Shown in pieces: positions 28,241 to 36,581 of a DNA stretch of 64,000 nt; position 1 is the stretch's first letter; every line of letters begins with the position of its first letter. The position numbers were made by a program, and so were the translations under genes. Below the pieces are notes generated by a model that ran no database searches, was not told where the DNA came from, and was given only the letters and a program-made list of their open reading frames with translations. The DNA is from Streptococcus australis (GTDB lineage Bacteria > Bacillota > Bacilli > Lactobacillales > Streptococcaceae), in contig NZ_JADNGY010000007.1 in the NCBI RefSeq assembly GCF_015553625.1, forward strand, positions 1 to 64,000, read 5' to 3'.

Positions 28241-28269
28241 TAAAAGTCTGAGGCCAGACCCCAGACTTT
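28241..28269 (-). terminator. terminator of bgaR
   Basis: Stem AAAGTCTG/CAGACTTT with an 11-nt loop. On the minus strand it is followed by TTTTA. It lies 7 nt after the bgaR stop. Confidence 0.82.
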
Positions 28270-28275
28270 GAATGA

Positions 28276-28992
28276 TCAATGATCACGATCACAAGAGATA
28301 AATTTGATTTTATAGTAGTCACCGCGTTTATAGGTTTCGCTATATTCGAGAATTTGACCGGTCGCTTCCAATTTTGTCGTCTTCACTTGACGGACAGTTG
28401 GGAAGTTTTCATCGATATTCAACACAGAAGCGATTTTGCTTGGTGTTGGAAATACAATATCATTGATTTCTTCAAAGTGTTCATCATTCATATGAATATG
28501 ATAATCTTCTTTGAAGCGATCATAAATCGAACTATAGTAATCTAAGCTCGGATAATTTGGGTTAATATATTGCTCTGGGACGTAGGTCTGGTGGTAGATA
28601 TAAGTATCTTCACCAATATGACGGGTCCGATCAATCTTATAATAGAATTGAGTCGGAGCGAGTCCTAGTTTATCCAAGATGTTCAGCGCGTTGCCACGCT
28701 TAATAGAGAGAACTTTTACAGTCGCTTTTTGGATAGGGAAGGTTTCAACGTCTGAAAACTCAACCAGCTTGTGTTTTCTAGCGCGCGAAACAAAGGTTCC
28801 TTTTCCTTGTTGGCGGACGATGTATCCATCGCTAGCCAAATCGTTCAAAGCCCGAACAACAGTAATCGAGCTAACATTATAAATCTTAATCAGCTCGGCT
28901 TCTGTGTAAAATTTATCTCCATTTTCGAATTTGCCTGAGATAATTTGTTGTTTCAAATCATCTTTGATGTGTTGGTATTTTGGGATTGCCAT
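28276..28992 (-). CDS. bgaR: GntR/HutC-family transcription regulator of the bgaC operon
   Basis: 238 residues. An N-terminal winged helix (about 5-70; EAELIKIYNVSSITVVRALNDL is the recognition region) is joined to a UTRA ligand domain. The ATG at 28992 is preferred over the GTG at 29001 because AGAGGTGA then sits at proper spacing. It is divergent from bgaC with 132 nt between starts. In pneumococcus the equivalent gene (BgaR) represses bgaC and its PTS. Two inverted repeats in the intergenic region are candidate operators, so autoregulation is likely. Confidence 0.9.
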   Translation of the reverse strand: MAIPKYQHIKDDLKQQIISGKFENGDKFYTEAELIKIYNVSSITVVRALNDLASDGYIVRQQGKGTFVSRARKHKLVEFSDVETFPIQKATVKVLSIKRGNALNILDKLGLAPTQFYYKIDRTRHIGEDTYIYHQTYVPEQYINPNYPSLDYYSSIYDRFKEDYHIHMNDEHFEEINDIVFPTPSKIASVLNIDENFPTVRQVKTTKLEATGQILEYSETYKRGDYYKIKFISCDRDH

Positions 28993-29021
28993 GTACTTCA
29001 CCTCTTCTTTCGGATATCCCT

Positions 29022-29092
29022 TGTTAATATTATTTTAACATATTTTTTTAAAAGTTGTTGACATTTTTTTATTAATATATTATATTAATAAA
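29022..29092 (+). promoter_or_regulatory. bgaC promoter with perfect palindromic operator
   Basis: -35 TTGACA (29058-29063), 17-nt spacer, -10 TATATT (29081-29086). A perfect palindrome, 12-bp half TTTATTAATATA plus one central base, spans 29068-29092 and covers the spacer and -10. A second inverted repeat TGTTAA-N7-TTAACA lies at 29022-29040, nearer bgaR. Both are good candidates for BgaR binding. Confidence 0.78.
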
Positions 29093-29124
29093 TGAAAAGG
29101 GTTTCTTAGAAGGAGGTTCTCAGT

Positions 29125-30912
29125 ATGGGGGCATTTGAAATCCGTGAAGATTTTTATTTAAATGATCAACCTTTTAAGATTTTATCTGGTGCAATTCATT
29201 ATTTTCGGATCGATCGTGAGGATTGGTATCATTCCTTATATAACCTAAAAGCTCTAGGTTTTAATACTGTTGAAACCTATGTTCCATGGAATGCTCATGA
29301 GCCACAAAGAGGCCACTTTCACTTTGAAGGGAATTTGGACCTGGAGCACTTTATCCAAGTAGCTCAAGAGTTGGATCTGTATGTGATCCTCCGTCCATCA
29401 CCGTTTATCTGTTCGGAGTGGGAATTTGGGGGTTTGCCAGCCTGGTTAATCGAAGAAGACCTTCGGATTCGCTCATCGGATCCGGCCTTTCTCAAGGAAG
29501 TGGCTCGCTATTACGACGAGCTCCTGCCACGTGTGGCCAAGTACCAATTGGATCGTGGGGGTAATATCCTCATGATGCAGGTCGAGAACGAATACGGCTC
29601 TTACGGCGAAGACAAAGCCTATCTTCGGGCGATCAGAGATCTAATGATCGAGCGGGACATTACCTGTCCACTCTTTACCTCTGATGGACCTTGGAGGGCG
29701 ACTCTTCGAGCAGGGACTTTGATTGAGGATGGACTCTTTGTAACCGGTAATTTTGGTTCGCGAGCAAATTACAATTTCTCTCAGATGAAAGAATTTTTTG
29801 CAGAGCATGACAAAAAGTGGCCACTCATGTGTATGGAATTTTGGGATGGCTGGTTCAATCGGTGGAAAGAACCTATCATCAAGCGAGATCCAGAAGAGTT
29901 GGCAGAAGCAGTCCATGAAGTCTTACAAGAAGGCTCTATCAATCTCTATATGTTCCATGGTGGGACCAACTTTGGATTTATGAACGGTTGCTCAGCACGA
30001 GGGACCGTGGATTTGCCACAGGTAACATCTTATGACTATGATGCTCTCTTAGATGAGCAGGGCAATCCGACTCCTAAGTACCATGCAGTCAAAAAGATGA
30101 TGGCGACCTACTATCCAGAGTATCCACAGATGGATCCGCTTGTGAAGTCGACTTTGCCAGAGCATAGACTAAAGGTAACCAACAAGACTAGTTTATTTGG
30201 TAATTTAAATGAGATTGCTCAGGTCACAGAAAGTCTTTATCCACAGACCATGGAAGAAATCGACCATCCCTTAGGCTATCTGCTCTATGAGACAGATGTT
30301 GAAATGGATGCGGAAGAAGAGCGCTTGCGTATCATCGATGCGCGTGACCGGGTACAGGTTTATGCCAATGATCAATTGATTGCCACTCAATACCAAGAAG
30401 AAATCGGTCAAGATCTTTTTTTAAACGGAAAAAAGAAAACGATTACAAGTTTAAAACTCTTGATCGAAAATATGGGACGAGTCAATTATGGACACAAGCT
30501 CCTAGCGGATACGCAGCGAAAAGGAATCCGTACAGGAGTTTGCATCGATCTACATTTCAAGCTTGATTGGAAACAATATGCGCTTGATTTCACCCAGCTG
30601 GATCGCTTGGACTTTTCGAAAGAATGGCAAGAAGGTCAACCAGCTTTTTATCAATTTGCTTTTCATCTAGATCAGGTTGAGGATACCTTCCTTGACATGA
30701 CTGGATTTGGAAAAGGGATCGTTCTTGTAAACGGCCACCATATCGGTCGTTTCTGGGAAGTCGGTCCAACACTCTCCCTCTACATCCCTCATGGTTTTCT
30801 CAAAGATGGGGAAAATGAGATCCTCGTCTTTGAGACAGAGGGCACTTGGACGGAGACCTTAAAACTTGTTTCACAACCTACATTCAAAGAAGTAAAGGGG
30901 GAAAACTTATGA
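29125..30912 (+). CDS. bgaC: beta-galactosidase BgaC, GH35
   Basis: 595 residues, the same length as pneumococcal BgaC, which cuts terminal beta-1,3-galactose from Gal-GlcNAc. GH35 features: LSGAIHYFRI, YVPWNAHEP, acid/base Glu in MQVENEYGSYG and nucleophile Glu in CMEFWDGWF. C-terminal jelly-roll domains include GFGKGIVLVNGHHIGRFW. No signal peptide, so the enzyme is intracellular or shown on the surface by an unknown route. AAGGAGG precedes the ATG. Its stop overlaps the IIB start by 4 nt. Confidence 0.96.
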   Translation: MGAFEIREDFYLNDQPFKILSGAIHYFRIDREDWYHSLYNLKALGFNTVETYVPWNAHEPQRGHFHFEGNLDLEHFIQVAQELDLYVILRPSPFICSEWEFGGLPAWLIEEDLRIRSSDPAFLKEVARYYDELLPRVAKYQLDRGGNILMMQVENEYGSYGEDKAYLRAIRDLMIERDITCPLFTSDGPWRATLRAGTLIEDGLFVTGNFGSRANYNFSQMKEFFAEHDKKWPLMCMEFWDGWFNRWKEPIIKRDPEELAEAVHEVLQEGSINLYMFHGGTNFGFMNGCSARGTVDLPQVTSYDYDALLDEQGNPTPKYHAVKKMMATYYPEYPQMDPLVKSTLPEHRLKVTNKTSLFGNLNEIAQVTESLYPQTMEEIDHPLGYLLYETDVEMDAEEERLRIIDARDRVQVYANDQLIATQYQEEIGQDLFLNGKKKTITSLKLLIENMGRVNYGHKLLADTQRKGIRTGVCIDLHFKLDWKQYALDFTQLDRLDFSKEWQEGQPAFYQFAFHLDQVEDTFLDMTGFGKGIVLVNGHHIGRFWEVGPTLSLYIPHGFLKDGENEILVFETEGTWTETLKLVSQPTFKEVKGENL

Positions 30913-31385
30913 CTATTGTAGGATGCCGTATCGATGGACGTTTGATCCACGGGCAGGTAGCCAACCTTTGGACTACCAAACTAAATGTTTCACGTATCAT
31001 GGTGATCGATGATGAAGTCGCTCAAAATGATATCGAAAAAAGTGGCTTGAAACTCGCGACACCACCTGGTGTCAAGCTCAGTATCTTGCCAGTAGCAAAG
31101 GCTGCAGAAAATATCTTGGCTGGAAAATATGACAGCCAACGTCTCTTCATCGTAGCTCGCAAGCCAGATCGTTTCCTCGGTTTGGTAGAAGCAGGTGTGC
31201 CACTTGAAACCTTAAACGTTGGGAACATGTCTCAATCAGACGAGACTCGTCCGATTACTCGTTCGATCAACGTAGTGGATGCTGATGTGGAAGCTTTCCA
31301 CAAGCTAGCTGAAAAAGGAGTTAAGCTAACTGCTCAAATGGTTCCAAATGATCCAATTGAAGACTTCTTGAAGTTACTCAAATAG
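30909..31385 (+). CDS. mannose-family PTS component IIB
   Basis: 158 residues. Phosphorylated on the His of CRIDGRLIHGQVANLW (His15) and passes phosphate to the incoming sugar. ATG 30909 overlaps the bgaC stop (ATGA), with AAAGGGGG as ribosome site. The operon context (BgaC, AgaS, GalM) suggests galactose, galactosamine or the disaccharide lacto-N-biose as substrate. Confidence 0.95.
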   Translation: MTIVGCRIDGRLIHGQVANLWTTKLNVSRIMVIDDEVAQNDIEKSGLKLATPPGVKLSILPVAKAAENILAGKYDSQRLFIVARKPDRFLGLVEAGVPLETLNVGNMSQSDETRPITRSINVVDADVEAFHKLAEKGVKLTAQMVPNDPIEDFLKLLK

Positions 31386-31425
31386 TTTATAAATAAAAAA
31401 AGAAAAATTTTAGGAGGAAATTGTC

Positions 31426-32340
31426 ATGATACAATGGTGGCAAATTTTACTACTTACTTTGTACTCAGCTTATCAAATCTGTGATGAGTTGACGATTGTT
31501 TCATCAGCAGGATCACCAGTCTTTGCTGGTTTCATTACAGGGCTTGTCATGGGAGATTTAAAGACAGGTCTCTTTATCGGAGCTTCTCTTCAATTGACAG
31601 TGCTCGGTGTTGGTACTTTCGGTGGAGCTTCTCGTATTGACGCTACTTCTGGTGCCGTTCTTGCGACTGCCTTCTCAGTAGCACAAGGGATTGATCCAGA
31701 GCTTGCTATTGCTACAATCGCTGTGCCGGTAGCAACTTTGTTGACCTACTTTGATATTCTTGGTCGTATGACTACAACTTACTTCGCTCACCGTGTAGAT
31801 GCTGCGATTGAACGCTTTGATTACAAAGGCATCGAACGCAACTATCTCCTTGGTGCTCTTCCTTGGGCTCTTTCTCGTGCTCTCCCAGTTTACTTCGCGC
31901 TTGCTTTTGGTGGATCTTTCGTAGAAACTGTTGTTACAGGTCTTGCTAATGTACAATGGTTGGCAAACGGTCTGAAACTTGCAGGTCAAATGCTTCCAGG
32001 TCTTGGATTTGCGATCTTGCTCCGTTACCTTCCTGTTCGTCGTAACCTTCACTACTTAGCACTTGGCTTTGGTTTGACAGCTATGTTGACAGTGCTTTAT
32101 AGCAATGTTCAAAGCCTTGGTGCTGCAGTGTCTAGCATTGTCGGTTCTGAAGTGTTCGCTAAACTTCCAGAAGAACAAGCTATTACTTTTGTTAACAACT
32201 TCAAGAGTGTATCTATGATTGGTATTGCCATTATCGGTATCTTCCTTGCAGTACAACACTTCAAAAACAGTCAACGTACAGTCGTAGCTGCTCCAGTAAC
32301 TGAATCAGAAAGCGGGGAAATTGAAGATGACGAATTCTAA
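31426..32340 (+). CDS. mannose-family PTS component IIC (membrane)
   Basis: 304 residues, many hydrophobic helices, with the family segments GLVMGDLKTGLFIGASLQL and GTFGGASRIDATSGAV. The C-terminus is acidic (SESGEIEDDEF). Forms the sugar channel with IID. AGGAGG precedes the ATG. It overlaps the IID gene by 14 nt. Confidence 0.95.
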   Translation: MIQWWQILLLTLYSAYQICDELTIVSSAGSPVFAGFITGLVMGDLKTGLFIGASLQLTVLGVGTFGGASRIDATSGAVLATAFSVAQGIDPELAIATIAVPVATLLTYFDILGRMTTTYFAHRVDAAIERFDYKGIERNYLLGALPWALSRALPVYFALAFGGSFVETVVTGLANVQWLANGLKLAGQMLPGLGFAILLRYLPVRRNLHYLALGFGLTAMLTVLYSNVQSLGAAVSSIVGSEVFAKLPEEQAITFVNNFKSVSMIGIAIIGIFLAVQHFKNSQRTVVAAPVTESESGEIEDDEF

Positions 32341-33148
32341 GAATTACAAACTCACTAAAGAGGATTTTAATCAAATTAACAAACGTAGTCTGTTTACTTT
32401 CCAATTAGGTTGGAACTATGAACGGATGCAGGCTTCTGGTTACCTTTATATGATTTTACCTCAGTTGCGTAAAATGTATGGTGATGGCACTCCAGAATTG
32501 AAAGAAATGATGAAATTGCATACGCAATTCTTCAATACTTCACCATTCTTCCACACCATTATCACTGGTTTTGACCTCGCTTTGGAAGAAAAAGATGGTG
32601 TCAAATCAAAAGATGCGGTCAATGGTATCAAGACAGGTCTCATGGGACCATTCGCTCCTCTTGGGGACTCAATCTTTGGATCATTGGTACCAGCTATTAT
32701 GGGTTCAATCGCAGCAACTTTGGCTGTTGCAGGAAACCCAGCCGGTATCTTCTTGTGGATCGCTGTGGCAGTTGCTTATGACATTTTCCGTTGGAAACAA
32801 TTGGAATTTGCCTATAAAGAAGGGGTTAACCTCATCAACAACATGCAAAGTACCTTGACAGCTTTGATTGATGCAGCTGCCGTTCTGGGTATCTTCATGG
32901 TTGGTGCCTTGATTGCCAGCATGATTGGTGTTGAAGTTTCTTGGGCTCCACACATTGGGGACAAAGCGATTGAAATTCAAGATATGCTCAACCTTATCTT
33001 CCCACGTTTGGTACCAGCTATCATCACAGGTGTGATCTACTGGTTGCTTGGACGTAAAGGTATGAACTCTACAAAAGCTATCTTGCTCATCATCCTTGCA
33101 GCAATCGCATTCTCAGCATTTGGCCACTTCTTCTTTGGAATGGAATAA
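32327..33148 (+). CDS. mannose-family PTS component IID (membrane)
   Basis: 273 residues. LTKEDFNQINKRSLFTFQLGWNYERMQASG and FIFGSLVPA-like segments are typical of IID, followed by C-terminal membrane helices. The ATG at 32327, inside the IIC gene, is preferred over the TTG at 32321. Works with IIC in transport. Confidence 0.95.
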   Translation: MTNSKNYKLTKEDFNQINKRSLFTFQLGWNYERMQASGYLYMILPQLRKMYGDGTPELKEMMKLHTQFFNTSPFFHTIITGFDLALEEKDGVKSKDAVNGIKTGLMGPFAPLGDSIFGSLVPAIMGSIAATLAVAGNPAGIFLWIAVAVAYDIFRWKQLEFAYKEGVNLINNMQSTLTALIDAAAVLGIFMVGALIASMIGVEVSWAPHIGDKAIEIQDMLNLIFPRLVPAIITGVIYWLLGRKGMNSTKAILLIILAAIAFSAFGHFFFGME

Positions 33149-33159
33149 TGGAGTAAGGT

Positions 33160-33564
33160 ATGGCAAAACAGTTAGTATTGGTCAGTCATGGTCGCTTCTG
33201 TGAAGAGCTCAAAGCCAGCACAGAAATGATTATGGGACCACAAGACAACATTCATGCCGTGGCCCTCTTGCCAGAGGAAGGTCCTGAGGAGTTTACAGCC
33301 AAGTTTGAAGCCTGTGTTGCAGACTTTGAGGACTACATCGTCTTTGCGGATCTTTTGGGAGGCACTCCTTGTAATACAGTTAGCCGTCTGATTCTTGAAG
33401 GACGTGCGATTGACCTCTATGCAGGGATGAACTTGCCAATGGTAATTGAATTTATTAATAATAGCCTGGTCGGAGGAGAAGAAGCTTATCCAGCGCGTGC
33501 ACAAGAAAGCATCGTGAAGGTTAATGATCTTTTATCCAACTTTGATGACGACGAGGATGAATAA
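33160..33564 (+). CDS. mannose-family PTS component IIA
   Basis: 134 residues. The phospho-acceptor His10 lies in LVLVSHGRFCEEL, and FADLLGGTPCNTVSR is the family motif. It accepts phosphate from HPr and passes it to IIB. Very acidic C-terminus. The 97 nt after it hold a palindromic hairpin (GGGGCTGGGACAATTGTC..., 33600-33626) that resembles one end of the MITE-like repeat. Confidence 0.94.
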   Translation: MAKQLVLVSHGRFCEELKASTEMIMGPQDNIHAVALLPEEGPEEFTAKFEACVADFEDYIVFADLLGGTPCNTVSRLILEGRAIDLYAGMNLPMVIEFINNSLVGGEEAYPARAQESIVKVNDLLSNFDDDEDE

Positions 33565-33661
33565 GATACGATAGCGAAAACCGCTTGAACATTCGGAATG
33601 GGGCTGGGACAATTGTCTCGGCCTCTTACCGCTTATAAGGCGGGTAGAAAAGAGGAGAAGC

Positions 33662-34825
33662 ATGCTAGATTATACAAAAGAAGACCTGCTTGAACTGGGG
33701 GCTGAAATTACGACACGCGAAATTTACCAGCAACCGGAAGTTTGGAAAGAAACCTATCGTCTCTATCAAGAGAAAGCAAAAGAAATTCAAGAGTTTTTAG
33801 AGACCATTGGGAAGCGTCATGGCTACATCAAGGTTATCTTGACAGGTGCAGGAACTTCAGCTTATGTGGGGGACACCTTGGTTCCTTATCTGCAGGAAGT
33901 GCACGATGAACAGCACTGGAATTTCCAATCCATTGCGACGACCGATATCGTGGCGCATCCACAAACCTATCTCAAAAAAGAAGTGCCGACGGTCTTGGTT
34001 TCCTTTGCACGAAGCGGCAACTCGCCTGAAAGTGTTGCGACAGTTGAGTTGGCTCAAGACTTGGTCGATGAACTCTATCAGATCACCATTACCTGTGCAG
34101 AAGAAGGGAAGTTGGCCCAGCAGGCCCACGGAGATGAGCGCAATCTCTTGCTCTTACAACCAAAAGAAACCAATGATGCTGGCTTTGCCATGACCTCCAG
34201 CTTTACCTCTATGCTCCTGACAGCCCTCTTGGTCTTTGATCCAAGCGAGGAAGAAATCAAGGCAAAACGAGTAGAAGAACTGATTCGTCTGTCAGAGCAA
34301 GTCTTGGAGAAAGACCGTGAGGTCAAGGAAGTTGTAGATTTAGATTTCGAACGCGTCATCTATCTGGGGGCAGGACCTTTCTTTGGGCTAGCTCATGAAG
34401 CTCAACTCAAGATTTTGGAATTGACTGCCGGTAAAATCGCGACCATGTACGAGAGTCCTGTCGGCTTCCGTCACGGACCGAAATCTCTTATCAATGACCA
34501 AACTCTCGTCTTGGTATTTGGCTCCATTAATCCTTATACGCGTCAGTATGATCTAGATTTGGTTGGAGAAGTAGCAGGGGATCAGATTGCCCGTCAGGTC
34601 GTCCTCTTGACGGACCAAGCTGCAGGTATTGAGCAGGCACGAGAAGTGTTAGTAGAAGCTTCTGCAGACTCACTAGATATCTACCGTGCCTTCCCTTACA
34701 TTATCTACGGTCAATTGATTTCTCTCTTGACTTCGCTCAAGGTTCAAAATCGCCCAGACACGCCATCACCAACTGGAACAGTCAACCGTGTTGTACAAGG
34801 AGTGGTGATTCACCCTTTTCACTAG
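33662..34825 (+). CDS. agaS: SIS-domain sugar isomerase / deaminase AgaS
   Basis: 387 residues, two SIS domains. TGAGTSAYVGDTL and SFARSGNSPESVATVELA (first domain), and YLGAGPFFGLAHEAQLKILELTAG and ESPVGFRHGPKSLI (second) match the AgaS group. It probably isomerises and deaminates galactosamine- or related amino-sugar phosphates brought in by the PTS. GAGGAG precedes the ATG. Confidence 0.93.
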   Translation: MLDYTKEDLLELGAEITTREIYQQPEVWKETYRLYQEKAKEIQEFLETIGKRHGYIKVILTGAGTSAYVGDTLVPYLQEVHDEQHWNFQSIATTDIVAHPQTYLKKEVPTVLVSFARSGNSPESVATVELAQDLVDELYQITITCAEEGKLAQQAHGDERNLLLLQPKETNDAGFAMTSSFTSMLLTALLVFDPSEEEIKAKRVEELIRLSEQVLEKDREVKEVVDLDFERVIYLGAGPFFGLAHEAQLKILELTAGKIATMYESPVGFRHGPKSLINDQTLVLVFGSINPYTRQYDLDLVGEVAGDQIARQVVLLTDQAAGIEQAREVLVEASADSLDIYRAFPYIIYGQLISLLTSLKVQNRPDTPSPTGTVNRVVQGVVIHPFH

Positions 34826-34852
34826 AATGAATGATCTTGGAGGAGACAACTT

Positions 34853-35893
34853 GTGAAACACTATCAAAAATATCTATTTGGTCAACTGGACGGCCAAGAC
34901 GTAGAAGCTTATCGCCTCGAAAATGACCTGGGTTATCAATTGTCTGTCATGACTTATGGGGCGACGATCTTAGAGTATGTGACGCCTGACAAACAGGATC
35001 AATTCGCTAATATTGTATTGGGCTTTGACAATTTTGATGCCTATGTCGGCAATAGCCCCAAGTATGGAGCCAGCATTGGTCCAGTTGCTGGTCGGATCGC
35101 AGGAGCCAACTTTGAGCTCAATGGTCAAACCTATCACTTAGAAGCCAATAATGGTGCCAACTGCAACCACAGTGGATCGACTGGCTGGGACAGCGCCTTG
35201 TTTAGCGTGGAATCCGTGACAGACCAAGAAATCACCCTGTACACAGAGCGTGCAGATGGTACCGGTGGTTTCCCTGGAAATCTCAAGATCTGGGTGACCT
35301 ATGGCTTGACGGAAGCAGGGGAGTTGGAAATCAGCTATCGAGTAGAAACGGACCAAGATACGCTAGTTAATCCGACCAACCACAGCTATTTCAACCTATC
35401 AGGCAACTTCACTCAGCCGATTAATGACCATGTCTTTCAGATCAACCATCAGGGGCTTTACCCTATCCATCCCGACGGTGTCCCTCTTCATACCGTAGAT
35501 ACAGAAAGTCCGGTTGTTCAGCATCTCTACCAAGCTATGCTCTTAGAGGATCTCTTTAAGGATTCGGATCCGCAAATCCGCCTGGTAGAAGGATTAGACC
35601 ATCCATTTGCTCTTCCAGAAGGGCATGAAAATGCAGGCTTCTTCTATCATCAGCCGTCTGGACGCTTTTTGACCTTCAAGTCAGAAGCTCCCGTCTTGGT
35701 GGTGTATTCAGCTAACTTTGTGGATGAAACGGTTTATCTGGAAGGGCAACCAATGGTTCAACACAATGGCCTGGCCTTGGAATTCCAAATCGTACCAGAT
35801 GCCATTCATAGCGACCAAGCTGAAAAGGTTATCTTGAGAGCGGGTCAAGTCTTCACCAGCAAGACCAGCTACCATGCCATTGCTAAGAAATAG
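34853..35893 (+). CDS. galM: aldose 1-epimerase (mutarotase) GalM
   Basis: 346 residues. Interconverts alpha and beta galactose, giving the alpha form used by galactokinase. NPTNHSYFNLSG and the C-terminal ALEFQIVPDAI carry the catalytic His/Glu region. Starts with GTG 34853, preceded by GGAGGAG (34839-34845). Last gene of the bgaC operon. Confidence 0.95.
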   Translation: MKHYQKYLFGQLDGQDVEAYRLENDLGYQLSVMTYGATILEYVTPDKQDQFANIVLGFDNFDAYVGNSPKYGASIGPVAGRIAGANFELNGQTYHLEANNGANCNHSGSTGWDSALFSVESVTDQEITLYTERADGTGGFPGNLKIWVTYGLTEAGELEISYRVETDQDTLVNPTNHSYFNLSGNFTQPINDHVFQINHQGLYPIHPDGVPLHTVDTESPVVQHLYQAMLLEDLFKDSDPQIRLVEGLDHPFALPEGHENAGFFYHQPSGRFLTFKSEAPVLVVYSANFVDETVYLEGQPMVQHNGLALEFQIVPDAIHSDQAEKVILRAGQVFTSKTSYHAIAKK

Positions 35894-35900
35894 ATAAGAA

Positions 35901-35955
35901 AGAGAGGGTGACAAACAAGGATGTGAAAACCTTGCTTGAAACCTCCTCTTTTTTT
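35901..35955 (+). terminator. terminator of the bgaC operon
   Basis: Outer stem AGAGAGGGT/ACCTCCTCT (one mismatch), inner stem CAAGG/CCTTG, then seven T residues. Confidence 0.72.
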
Positions 35956-35977
35956 GAAAAAAAATTTTAAAAATGAC

Positions 35978-36010
35978 TATAAGGAAACTTTAAGCTTCCC
36001 GTCGTATACT
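35978..36010 (+). promoter_or_regulatory. CiaR-type box and -10 of the small RNA
   Basis: TATAAG (35978-35983), 5 nt, TTTAAG (35989-35994), then 10 nt to TATACT (36005-36010). This is the CiaR direct repeat (TTTAAG-N5-TTTAAG, one mismatch) at the spacing known for activated CiaR promoters. Confidence 0.82.
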
Positions 36011-36016
36011 AATACC

Positions 36017-36111
36017 ATCATCAAAGACCTCCTAACTTTGAATGATAAAACTCCTAAAACTTTTTCATAATAATCTCCCTATAAGAGCCACCAAAACCGG
36101 TGGCTTTTTTT
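36017..36111 (+). ncRNA. Cia-dependent small RNA (csRNA-like)
   Basis: About 95 nt. The 5' hairpin is ATCATCAAAG/CTTTGAATGAT, with loop ACCTCCTAA complementary to ribosome sites. A single-stranded middle follows, containing ACTCCTAA and TCATAA, and then a perfect terminator AGCCACC/GGTGGCT with seven T residues. This is the layout of streptococcal csRNAs, which block translation starts of competence and transport genes. It lies upstream of ruvB. The class is known; this copy is inferred. Confidence 0.85.
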
Positions 36112-36285
36112 CTGGGAGTGAGACAGAACAATTTTTAAAAATTGCTTCGCTTCCTTATTTTTTGGCTCAGGTTGAAAAGGTTCCCCAAACCTTTTCAATT
36201 GTCTCACCCCCGCACAGTTGATTAGGTAATCTTTGGAGCTATAAGAGCGAACAAAGATACCAATCAACCACTGCGTTATGTAATT
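36112..36285 (+). repeat. degenerate relative of the MITE-like repeat
   Basis: Starts TGGGAGTGAGACAGAA, includes CCGCACAGTTGATTAGG and its partner CCAATCAACCACTGCG, the same inner stem as in the three close copies but with diverged sequence. It also has inverted repeats AATTTTTAAAAATT and GAAAAGGTT/AACCTTTTC. No gene is seen in this stretch. Confidence 0.6.
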
Positions 36286-36331
36286 ATTACTAAACCTATT
36301 TCATCTAACCAAGCCTGATAGGGACGTAGAC

Positions 36332-36446
36332 GAGCTTAGGTACATTGACGCAGTTCGAACGCTAGTGAGAACTACGATCCTTATTTCTTAGCAAACGTTA
36401 GAGAGCTTAGGCACGTTGACGCAGTTCGAACAACAGAGAGGACTAC
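36332..36446 (+). repeat. tandem direct repeat upstream of ruvB
   Basis: Two 44-nt units (36332-36375 and 36403-36446), 71 nt apart start to start. They share GAGCTTAGG.AC.TTGACG, then CAGTTCGAAC and AG.GA..ACTAC. No ORF. The rest of 36286-36568 shows nothing else recognisable. Confidence 0.75.
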
Positions 36447-36566
36447 ATTCCCTAAAAAGAAACAAGGTAGTTTAAGAGGGAAACCGATTCCCAACACCTA
36501 ACAATCAATAATTAGTGATAGATTGAATGGAATATGATTTTAAATCATCTGGAGGCATCATTTTTT

Positions 36567-36574
36567 GCTATAAT
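36567..36574 (+). promoter_or_regulatory. extended -10 promoter at the ruvB start
   Basis: TG at 36566-36567 followed by TATAAT at 36569-36574 (extended -10). The expected transcript start falls within 1-2 nt of the ruvB ATG at 36582, so the mRNA may have no leader. Confidence 0.6.
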
Positions 36575-36581
36575 AGACTGT

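Noticed and set aside
36017..36111. Possible small ORF or riboswitch upstream of ruvB.
   Set aside because: No start with a ribosome site; the CiaR box, loop and terminator fit a small RNA better.
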